Positions 11,733 through 22,700 of a DNA stretch of 64,000 bases are shown piece after piece. Origin of the DNA: Aplysia californica (Eukaryota > Mollusca > Gastropoda > Aplysiida > Aplysiidae); assembly GCF_000002075.1 (NCBI RefSeq), contig NW_004797788.1:323248-387247 (forward strand), in the 5' to 3' direction. The notes under the pieces were generated by a model, which made no database searches, was not told the origin of the DNA, and saw nothing but the letters and a program-made list of their open reading frames with translations. How positions within the stretch are numbered: position 1 is the first letter of the stretch; every line of letters starts with the position of its first letter. The position numbers were made by a program, and so were the translations under genes.

Positions 11733-12078
11733 GGCGTCGGTGGCCTAGTGGTTAGGCTCTCGGACTCGCAACCGTAAGGTCGTGGGTTCGAATCCCGTCA
11801 AGGGCCCGACGTTGTGTCCTTGGGAAAGGCACTTTACACGAATTTTCCTCAATTTACCCAGGTGGGAATGGGTACCGGGCTATAGACAGCGAAAGATCTT
11901 GTCAGTTTGTTAGTGTTTGAGCGCTTAATCGGCTGCTTGCACTGTATGCTTCCCGGGAAGCTGAGAATGTTTCGGAGTGTACTATGGTCTGCTGGGGTAA
12001 TAATATAGTGTAAAGCGCATAGAGCCTGCTGTTGAGCGGGGATATGCGCTATACAAATGCTATCTATTATTATTATTC
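11733..12078 (+). mobile_element. SINE-1, full-length tRNA-derived SINE
   Basis: The tRNA-like head has an A box (TGGCCTAGTGGTTAGG) and a B box (GGTTCGAATCC) at the right spacing for RNA polymerase III. A unique body follows (GGCACTTTACACGAATTTTC, then GTAAAGCGCATAGAGCCTGC), ending in a short (ATT)n tail. Three more copies occur, all on the other strand: 24621-24956, 14931-15105 and 51428-51690. Confidence 0.88.
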
Positions 12079-12423
12079 TACCATATTGGGGGTGGGGGGG
12101 AGGAAGAAGATACATGACTTGAAATAATAAGCAATGCAAGAGGATGTAAGTATTGAACCAATCGAAAACTACTTCATGATTGACCTTATTATCAGCAAAG
12201 CTTACATGTGTGCCTAAAATATTTTGTGTCTGTGTACATACAGAGTGTAGATTTTATTGTCAGCTAGTTCGTGCCACCTTCACTTTCTTCTCCCCGACCT
12301 AATTCTACCTCCTTCATTATAAATTACCTTACATTATCATTTGTTTCATTGCACTGCTTCATCTCATCTTTCAAGAAGCTGAAGGGCTATACTAAAATGT
12401 ATTGAAGGTGTTTGTTGTGAACA

Positions 12424-12600
12424 CAATTTAAATAATTTCGCTAGCGGACTTGTCAAAGCCAACCTAGGCCGAGAGGGATACACTATTCCAGGAGAAAGAC
12501 CATGATACTTGATAAAGATCTGCCCACTCGGGAATTGAACTCAGATCTTCTGAGCCTGACAGTGAATCGCTTAACTGCCACACCACCACAAACGCAGGTC
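12424..12600 (-). mobile_element. tRNA-derived SINE head
   Basis: Read on the - strand this has GTGTGGCAGTTAAGCGATTC (A-box-like) followed by GAGTTCAATTCCCGA (B-box-like), then an unrelated body ending TATCCCTCTCGGCCTAGG. Similar text (TATCCCTTTCAACCCGATGG) appears on the - strand at 49676-49800. It lies in the convergence zone between the two 3' flanks. Confidence 0.6.
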
Positions 12601-12752
12601 CTGATAGGCTAGAGAAAGTTGGAGGAGCCATTTGAAACAAGATGTGAGAGGTGTGAGAAGGCTGTCTTCCTTTCTTCACTGCTTTGCCCTCTCCTTCCCT
12701 TTCCTCCTCCACTCATTCCTGGCTGTGTTTTATTGTTTCCTTTATCTGTCCG

Positions 12753-12928
12753 GTGTGAGTGGTTGGCAGGTGCTCTGGTGTGGTTTGCTCCTTCTATCCT
12801 GTCAAACACCTATCATCCTTATCTTTCCTCCTCTTTTGTGTTTGTTACTCTTGTAACTCCTCTAACTTCGATACCTATATGACCTTATTGTGTTGAAAGT
12901 GCCGCAAAACTCTTACTAAAACTAAAAA
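12753..12928 (+). mobile_element. SINE-2 copy
   Basis: It begins GTGAGTGGTTGGCAGGTGCT, passes through TGGTTTGCTCCTTC and ATCATCCTTATC, and ends TTACTAAAACTAAAAACT. This is one of the better-preserved copies. The conserved 3' domain is TATATGACCTTATTGTGTTG followed by a GTGCCG-CAAAAC segment. Confidence 0.75.
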
Positions 12929-13147
12929 CTATCTGTCCGGCCTCTTTTAAGGGCAAATTATGATTGTAGGGCGCTTCGAAAAGTTTATTGCCCTTAGCTC
13001 AAACCCGAGTCTCAGGTGGAAACGACTGTACAAACAAATACAGTTACGAAAACACAGGTTCAACACACAACTCGTTAAAAAAAATATATTTCAAAAATCA
13101 TGAAAATAAATCACACAAATCCATGAAGTGAGATGGCAGCTTTGGAA

Positions 13148-13153
13148 TTTATT
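13148..13153 (-). terminator. candidate distal poly(A) signal of the KCTD gene
   Basis: TTTATT on + is AATAAA on the transcript strand. It lies near the point where base composition switches strand bias, which favours it as the true end. Confidence 0.4.
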
Positions 13154-13678
13154 TATCTAACAAAAAAAAGAAATTAAATTAATGCACCTTTGTAATGAAT
13201 AAACGTGAAACATTTTGTCAGAAACATTGACTACATAATCACAGCGATATCATACAGTATGAAATCAGTGTTATTTCAATTATTGCACAGGGATAAAAGA
13301 AATACCCAGCCATTATACATACAGTGGGACACTTACTCATGAAGTGTGTCCTATTCAGACTGACTATCCACTAACTTGCAGGAAAGATGTTTGGGTAAAC
13401 AAGTACAAAAATCAAACATGTATTGGTCTAAGTTGTTGGGATTCACACTAACAAAACAATCTTAGCCGTAAGAGTTACAAGTTTATTTGTTTGTTCGAGT
13501 AAAGAGAAGCACACCCAACACGACAATGGTCATTTTCAATGCTGGGAAAAAGTAGAATAGACAGAAAAAACAGAAGGAAAATAAAGAAGTAGGACCTACT
13601 AAAGGCGTCCTACATCCACACATGAAATACAGGTTTAAAGTTAAAATGACTATGAGAAAATGCAGTTTAGTTTAGAGC

Positions 13679-13684
13679 TTTATT
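13679..13684 (-). terminator. candidate proximal poly(A) signal of the KCTD gene
   Basis: AATAAA on the transcript strand, about 3.0 kb after the stop codon at 16728. Confidence 0.4.
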
Positions 13685-13879
13685 TGCACAAGACTAGATA
13701 TTTTAAAGGCAGAGCACTTCGCCTAGTGTCAGGTCAAGAAATTCAGATTTTTAAAAAACTAAAAAAACATGCCAGTAAGGAGACAAAAATTTGAACTATA
13801 CTTCAGCTCAAACTCTGAACCTACGGGTATTGACCAAGTTTATCAACAAACCGCGCCATAGCAGATGGTTTTTTAAAAA

Positions 13880-14020
13880 TCAAACATCTATTGCCCTTAT
13901 CTCCCCTCCCCCCCTTTTTTTTTTCTTTAACGTTATTCCTGAGTAACACATCTAATCTTTGGCATGTATATGACCTATTTGTGTTGCAACTGCCGTGAAA
14001 CACTTACTAAAACTAAAACT
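13880..14020 (+). mobile_element. 5'-truncated SINE-2
   Basis: Starts within the body (TCAAACATCTATTGCCCTTA) and ends CACTTACTAAAACTAAAACT. The head is missing. It lies antisense to the KCTD 3' UTR. Confidence 0.65.
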
Positions 14021-14930
14021 AAGCACCTGACTGCACAATGATACCAACTAGAGTGACAATCCCAAACAGACAAACATGCTTTCACATAGTGAAACTCAGA
14101 GGATGGCGTATCAAAATTCAAGTATTAAAATTAAACAATGTAAAAAAAGTTTGCTCTAAAGAAACAAAGAAAACAATTGAACCATTAGCACACCTTCATT
14201 CACCTTCTCAGATCTATCTGAGATGACAAATTCAGAATGATTAGATCTTTCCTCGATCAAAATGAACAAAATACTGATTGAAGAAAAATAATTTTGATTC
14301 GGTAGTGTGAATATATACATTTGATTTTACAGTTATGAGAAGCTGGGCCTATGTTTTGAAAGACTAGTTTGAAACAAGTTGAAGAAAAACAATATTAAAA
14401 TTATATTCACAAAATCAGAATCTATTTTGACAATGCAAGGAAAAATTCTCCTGCAAATTCAATCAATGGTAAAAAATTATCTGACCCCCCAATATACAAC
14501 TAGTACTGTCTGGTACATTATTCACAAGCCGTATTGTTATTGTGATTTCATCTTGTACTTAACATCAATGATTTGCTCAGATAGGTCATGGAATCAAGTT
14601 TCCGTAAACAAGACCTGAAAAGCCATAAAATGGGAAATTTTGACAATGAAATAAAATTCCACGCACAGTCAGGGGCATAATGCGGTAAATAGCACTCAAA
14701 ACAAGCAGTGAAATAACACTGTTGTCCTTATGTCTGACTGTGTAATCTTATGGGAGAGAGCCCAGAAAGATCAGCCCTTTGAATTCGGGGAGTGAAATGT
14801 GAAAACTAGTATTCTAAACATGTTTAAAGCACTTTCAGAAAAGTAGGTAAATAATGTAGGTAAATCCTACATTATGGATAACCCTTAAAATATATAAGTA
14901 GTCTACTGTTCAGCTAAGAATACAAAACTA

Positions 14931-15105
14931 ATAATAATAATACTATTTGTATAGCGCTTATCCCTGCTCAACAGCAAGTTCTGTGCGCTTTACACTACAC
15001 TATTACCCCAGCAGACACTAAAACACTCAGAAACATTTTCTGCTTCCCAGGAAGCACACAGTGCAAGCTGCTGATTAAGCGCTCACACACTAACAAATTG
15101 GCAAT
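14931..15105 (-). mobile_element. partial SINE-1
   Basis: The (ATT)n tail, GCGCTTTACACTACACTATT and the GATTAAGCGCTCACACACTA segment match the 3' half of SINE-1 on the opposite strand. The tRNA-like head is absent. Confidence 0.75.
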
Positions 15106-16727
15106 ACATAATGTATACACGAAGTCATGTGGATTGTATAAATGCAAATGTATACAATTTTCAACACAAGAAGCCTCTTTTCTGAGGGATGTATTTGTAT
15201 GCCTATTTCTTGTTTGAAAGGCGGTTTTAGTTTAAACAGATTTATAGCAATTTAATTGCATGGAAAGGCGTCCTTCATTGAAAGTATAGATCAGTACACT
15301 GGGCTTACTTCCATTCCCTAAACACATTTCTGACGACCCGTTCCCAATTAGCCTGACTTTAGATAAGCCCCTGTCCACAGAACAATCTCAGTTCTTGCTA
15401 TTCAGTGGACCGATACACACACATTAATAAAATTTATAACATCGCATCCATTGACTGTTGTTCTGTTGAATAGGATATTCACTCATAAATATGCAAACAT
15501 GGTAGTTGTGGTTAAACTTCTGAACACAAAACAGCAACAATATGGCATTTCGTGTGACAACATAAGAAAGTGAAAAATCCAAATCTTTTAACACAACTCT
15601 CCATTACACAGCCACTTTTAAAGATGTGCATGCTCATATTCACACAAGCAAAATGAAAAAAATTTCACCCAAAACAATTGTCAGAACATTTAAAGTAATA
15701 ACAAAATCAGTTTCTCAAATGTATATGTTAAGAAACATTTGTACAATTCAAGCTACATGGGCATTCTTTAGATCCGCAGCTGCAGGCACTACAAATCATT
15801 AACAACAAAAACACATTTCTCACAATCAAACAACAAAATTTGGAAGAACCACATATCATACCCACACGCAGTAAAGTCCGTAAAAGCCAAACTACAATAA
15901 GAGTATGACCAGACCCAGCACTGAACTGCTATTGGTACTAACATACAGTTTGGGAAGCTGGCAAAACTATCAATACAACAACGCTCATATTACCACTAAC
16001 AAACAAAACATAACAGGCCTACATTAGTTTTGAAAATTTTCAACTACAAATTTCAGTTCTTTTGAAAAAAGAACAGTATGGACTCATTCATTCCACGCTA
16101 ATCAAAAATAGTTCCAAATATGACATACCATGCATAATCAAGGGAAGGGAAAGCTTATAAAAATGCTGCATTTTTTCGTCAGAAGAACACAATTCGTTTG
16201 AACTTGCAGAAAAAAGAAACACAGACTTGTGTGATTATCGTGTGCACTTGCTGTCTATAAGGAATAAGTACTGTATGATTTTGCTAGTAATAACAGATGA
16301 GAGTTGGAACTTTGTGCTTTTTATGACATTGAATTCTGAGATGACATTGTGTTTAGGTCCCTGATAAAAGTGACTACCAATATACAGTCTTTTTAAAGAT
16401 GGGACTTTTCATATTCATTGCATCTATTGTCTGTTCCTGTACGCCCAAAATTTTAGCCGCAATAACAAACGAGGAGGGGGGGGGGGGATGAAGGGAATGA
16501 TAGAGGAAAGCAACTACAAAATGCTGTAGGTCTGCAGAAACTTACTGGACGGTAAGCAATGACAAGCATTTCCATAACATTAAAAGAGAGTCACAAAATC
16601 ATACAAGAAATGGAAAGTATGGAGCATTTCAGGAATTCCAGAAAAGTGGTAGCCTTAAACAGCATCATTGCCCTCGAAAAGAGAAGACTTGGACCACTTC
16701 GTCACACAAGGGCAACATAGGCATCAG

Positions 16728-19700
16728 TCACACCCAGCAGCTTCCTTTCTGAGGTTTTCCATTTCCCTTTGCCTCCGTCCCTTCTGCTTCTTCCCCGTTA
16801 TCCTCCCCTTCCACCTGAAAAGATAGTTTTAGTTTTAGTAAGAGTTTTACGGCACTTGCAACTCAATAAGGTCATAAAAATGCTGAAGATTAGAGAAAAA
16901 AGAAGGAGAGATAAAGACGATAGATGTTCGATAGTAAAGAAAAAGCAAACCACACCAGAGCACCCGCCAACCACCCACACCTGAAAAGACAGAAGATCTC
17001 ATTCATAAATACTTATACATGGTGTATACATGAATGCACACACACATCCATTCATCAACTTGTCCATACACATACATTCAATTGTACATACAACAGTGTG
17101 CATATGTTTCCATCAACAAAAAAGTTCATATCTGACTGCGCCATTGCTGCTGGCCCCTTGGGCTGAAAAGGATCACAAAGACTGAATGTGAGATTAAGAG
17201 ACCTTTCTTTAGGTAGCGTAAACACGGCCTCGCGAGCACTTGCGGCCTTCCGACCGCGTGGTATCGGTGAAATCGGGGTAATTCCGATCGCTGTTTCTTT
17301 GCTCTTTCGCTATAAAACACCAAATGCCGTACACCTTGTAAAAGTTCAGCTTTTCTTCGTTACAATGGTACAAGTTGTTTTTATGTCCGATTAGTAGGAG
17401 CTGGAGAATCGCCAACGAAAGTGAAGCCCCTCGCGGTCGGAATGCGTGGTCGGCCGGTTGAAAAATTGACACGGGTGCATTCAAATGCTTCGCGGAACGA
17501 GGGATGATTAAATGCCGTCTTTTCATTGGCGGAAAACTGTAGAGCTTTAAACAGGCTTTCCCGTAGTATGTGTTTTTCCTTTGGCGTCTAAATAGAAAGG
17601 TTTTAAAAATACTGTCAAAATGTTTAAAGATCACTTTTTACCCATAATATGTAAAATACCGGCTTAAAAAAATGTATCTAATAAAAGGTCAGCTTATTTT
17701 CTATTAGAATAAAGTAATCAGCTTGGAATTATTTTTCCTCAATCCTTCCGCGAGACTCAGAAAGCATGTGACCCCGCACGCGGGGTACACTACAGTATAG
17801 AGCCGACTCGCTCGCCGTGGGGCCCGGTGCGGCGCCGGCGGGGTCAACGCTCGGTGTTTTTGTCGAAATAACGACAGATCATCGTGTTTGAGGCGATAAA
17901 GTACTGATTTGTAATGATCTCACAGTCTTGAAAAAAATTAGGCTCCATTTATTTGTTACAGTGATTGTACTCTGTTAATGTGGAGATGTTTAGTGCTCTT
18001 GGTACTCTTTTATTGTCTGTCAAACATTGGGTTGCAGCCAGTGACTGACTTTAACAAATTTGACCAAATTTTAAACAACTACCATTTTCTTAAAAATTGA
18101 CTGAGAGGTTAAAGAATGGTACCAAAATGCTCAGTGGATATAGGCCTTTCAAATGGAACTGATAAATTTGGCATACAACTATTTTGAAAATTTAGTTTCT
18201 GGTACCTACTTTCTTATGAGAACACTTACTTTCACATTAATCCCTTGTTCACTATCACACGCAGAGCCAGATGCACACGCTCCTCCTACTGCTCCTAACG
18301 TGCTGCCGCTGATTGGCTGAGAGGACAGTGGTAGAGAGCCTGGACCCACAAGGATGGAGGAGGAAGGGCTGACACAAGGTGTGGAGCAGCGCGAAGAACT
18401 CAGGTCCACTTGTTCCAGCAGTCGCACCAGCTCACTGGCTGTTGGGCCACCTTCACGCTGATCTTTGGCTGAGCGAACAAGAAAAGAAAGACATTAAAAA
18501 ATCAAAAAAGAAATTTGAGTCCTAGGAGACAGAACAAAGACTTTTTTAAATGTACAAAAATTTAACATTTCTAAATTAAGAAGAAGTCCCTTTCATTATT
18601 GTTACCAAAGTAAGCAGACCTTTTAAGCACCACCTGCAAAAACATCCAATAGTCAGAGATAACTTAAAACTGAAAACATTCTTATAAATCCACTGAATAT
18701 GAACATGATCCTATCCTCTGTTTCTTTCTTGAGATATTACCGCTTGAAATTTTATCAGAACAATATGACCAACTATTTCAAAGTCGATCATACTTTGCTT
18801 TGAAGTTCAAGAGGTCTCAAAATCCGAGAATCTTCACACACTACCTGCAACCTCTGAGCCACATGATAAAAATCTAAAAATCATGCCAACACAAGTTTCA
18901 AAACACTCATACTATGCAACAATAGCCACCCATACAATGCATACCTTTATCCTCCTGTTTGAAGTGGTCGAGTGCTGTTGTAAGGTCCCACATCTGATGA
19001 TAAAAAATAAAACACATGTATATCATGAAACTAATAAATTAAAAACATCTTTTAAAATTTCCATTTCATCCATTAATGTCAAATTCACTTTAGATCAAAC
19101 CATAAGCATTGGCACAGTACAACATTTTATAGTTAAGTTGCTGCAATTTACACTACAACAGCCACATTTTGCTGAGAACAGATTACAAAAAGCAATAGAG
19201 CCTCTTGACCACTTGAATGGCGATTTGAACTTTGTTGGTCTAGATCTATTTTGTCAGCTCATGTCACTACGGTATAAAAGATTTATTACACTTGTTATGG
19301 TGGGAGACCAAGATTTATCCTACTTGTGAAATTGCCAGTTGTAATCATTCGAAACTCATGATTGAAACTAGGCAATTTCCCTTGATCTCCCACCATAACT
19401 CATTTAATAAATTCTTTTCATGCTTCTAGTTTGTTCCATCACTGACCTGTACGCTTCCATTGGCGTGTCCAGTGAAGAGGTAGCGTCGGGGACAGGAGCC
19501 CATGCGACTAGAACCCTCACACTCGTGTACACAGAATGAGCTGATAGTACTCCCATCCACAGAGCGGATCACACAGATACTGGAGAGATACAAAGAAAAG
19601 AAAAAAAAGGGGGTGGGGTGGGGATTAAACTTGGGGTATATTTACACCTGATATAAATTCTTTTTTCTTTACAAAGGTCAAGATTTCTATGTTCAGAAAA

Positions 19701-22700
19701 ATATTCAGAATTTGAACATACACTTTTAGTCAAAATTTTCATCTGACAGTAAGAGAAAAACATGAAAAAGGTTTATCATTGAGGTGCCAATTTGCTACCA
19801 AAAACCCCCCCCCCAAAAAACAACCAAACTCTTTGGTCCTCATGGAAATGCATACACAGGGACACAAAATTTACGGATATTGTTTTAACACAAACTGTAT
19901 CAAAGAGTCAGGTAAAATCCATATATATTTGGAAAATCAGCACCTCTAATATTAGTTTTGACTGCTTACCGTTGACCACTAGAAGACTGTCGGACAAAGA
20001 GTTGGTCAGCATCAGAGACAACTTTCTGCACAAATAACTGCTGATCATCTTGTTCTCCAAACGGACCTGGGAACATAAGAGAAGACTTTCATGGGAAGCA
20101 ACTCAAAATTTTAGATTTTTAAAAAATCTCAGTTTTAACAAGAGTTTTAAAGCACTTACAATAGGTAGCGTAAACACGGCCTCGCGAGCACTCGCGGCCT
20201 TCTGACTGCGTGGTATCGGTGAAATCGGGGTAATTCCGATCGCTGTTTCTTTGCTCTTTTGCTATAAAACACCAAATGCCGTACACCTTATAAAAGTTCA
20301 GCTTTTCTTCGTTACAATGGTGTAAGTTGTTTATATGTCCGATTATTAGGAGCTGGAGAATCGCCGACGAAAGCGAAGCCCCTCGCTGTCGGAATGCGTG
20401 GTCAGCCGGTTGAAAAATTGACACGCGTGCATTCAAATGCTTCACGGAACGAGGGATGATTAAATATCGTCTTTTCATTGGCGGAGAACTGTAGAGCTTT
20501 AAACGGGCTTTCCCGTGGTATGTGTTTCGCCTTTGGCGTCTAAATAGAAAGCTTTTAAAAATACCGTCAAAATGTTTAAAGATCACTTTTTACACAAAAT
20601 ATGTCAAATAGGCCTACCGGCTTATAACAAATATCAATTAAAAGATCAGTTTATTTTCTATTAGAATAAAGTAATTAACTTGGAATTATTTTTCATCAAT
20701 CCTTCCGCGACACTCAGAAAGCATGTGACCCCGCATTCGTGGTACACTACAGTATAGAGCCGACTCGCTCGCCGCCGGGGCTGGTGCGGCGCTGGCTGGG
20801 TCAAAGCTCGGTGTTTTTGTCGAAATAACGACAGATCATCGTGTTTGAGGCGATAAAATACTGATTTGTAATGATCTCACAGTCTTGAAAAAAATTAGGC
20901 TCCATTTATTTGTTATAGTGATTGTACTCTGTTAATGTGGAGATGTTTAGTGCTCTTGGTACTCTTTTATTGTCTGTCAAACATTGGGTTGCAGCCAGTG
21001 ACTGACTTTAACAAATTTGATCAAATTTTAAACAACTACAATTTTCTTAAAAATTGACGGAGATGTTAAAAAATGGTACCAAAATGCTCAGTGGATACAG
21101 GCCTTTCAAATGAAACAGATAAATTTGGCATACAGCTAGTTTGAAAATTTAGTTTCTGGTACCTACTTACGAGACAATGTGGACATGAAATATAACTGCT
21201 GAAAATTGGAGGTGTTACTAGAAGGTAACATACAAAGAAAAGAGAAAGGAGAGATAAGGACAATGGATGTTCGATGAAAGGCAGCCATGTGCCATTTTCG
21301 GACATGCATTAAATCATTCAAACAGAAAAGCATAATAAGTTTTGGATAGGTATCAAACTATATCTTTGCCTGAGCATTTAGCTTCTCCAGTTGTTCTCTT
21401 TTCCCCCCACTTTTAACAGCCAATGCACCTTTTGTGATATTGTTTCCCAGCTTCTTGGTATATCTTGAAAGATAAGGCAACCAGTCCCCACTATTCTTGG
21501 ATCAGGAGTGCAAAAAACCTTAGGTATAAAAACAACAAATTTTCTGAATGAAACTGGAACCACACCAGGCACTTTGGCATGAGAGGCCATTGTTTTATTT
21601 AAAAGTTTAAGAGCCCCCCGTCCACACACATACATACATACATACATTTTAAAAAAAGACATACCAAAGTCATTCCCAGCAGTGTAGCTGACAAGAGGAT
21701 CCAGGTCATCCAACGAGAGAATCTTGAACGAGGCTAAAGGTGTGGAGCCAGGTTGTGTGGAGATCATACCTCGGAAGCGGGTGACGTTCCATGTCCTCAC
21801 ATGATTGAACTCAGAGCAAACTGTGCACAGGAAGAGACAGGAACGACAACAAAAAGATTGTCTTTAAAGTTATCAATAATTATCAGATGAAACCTCTGAT
21901 TGTTTTTGAAAGAGTTTCATACTCTACTGAACAAAAATAAGTCAGTTCAAAGTCAAAACACTTAGCTCCGAGGGCAGAAATATAGAAAGGCAGAGAACAA
22001 GAAAAATGTCATTGAATGAATACAAATACACAGAGGAACCATTACTCTGCAATTTCACACTTTTTTAAACAGTGAACACTTAAATCTTTGGAGTAAACCA
22101 ATCATTCAAAGACTACAAAGTTAATAATGATATATTTTTAATACTTTCCACCCACGCAGCACACAGAGCGTGCAACGCTTATCCCCACAGGCAAGGATAC
22201 AGATGTAGTACACGCTACATTACACCGTCGCCGAACGGCCTCCCGTGGGGAAAAGGGACGGCTTTTTAACGTCACCAATCAGCGTCCCAAGGGGGCAAAG
22301 TGTTAAAGGCCCCCAAAAAGAAGAAATTAATACCATTCTCCAATATGTTGAAGTTCACCCTGGCATTGCTAAAAATATGAGTAGGCTACTTATTTCACAG
22401 TCATGTGAACAGTTCTCTAATATTATTGTTCATGTAAACTTGTGACACTACATTCTGTCCTTGAAAATATACCTTTCCTGAGCGTAGCCCCCTCCCCACC
22501 TTAAAAGGAGAGAGTTTGTGTCAAGCACCATCAATGAGCATATTTTTTATAGAAAGTTTCCTTCAACTGCGACAAAATAAGGTCATATAAGTGCCGAAAA
22601 TTAGGTGTTACAAGAGAGTAACAAACAGAGAAAACAGGGAGATTTAAGGATGATAGATGGTTGATAGGAAAGAAGAAGCAACCACACCAGAATACCTGCC

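Larger units (their letters stand above)
12929..16727 (-). other. 3' UTR and downstream flank of the KCTD gene
   Basis: From about 13.0 kb the + strand becomes A-rich, so the - strand is T-rich, mirroring the flank of the spastizin gene. No coding exon is visible. - strand AATAAA signals (TTTATT on +) occur at 13679 and 13148, giving a 3' UTR of about 3.0-3.6 kb. Embedded repeats are a truncated SINE-2 (13880-14020, antisense to the gene) and part of a SINE-1 (14931-15105). Confidence 0.6.

Noticed and set aside
11733-11810. A tRNA gene (good A and B boxes)
   Set aside because: The same tRNA-like head is joined to a conserved non-tRNA body and (ATT)n tail in other copies, so it is a SINE head.
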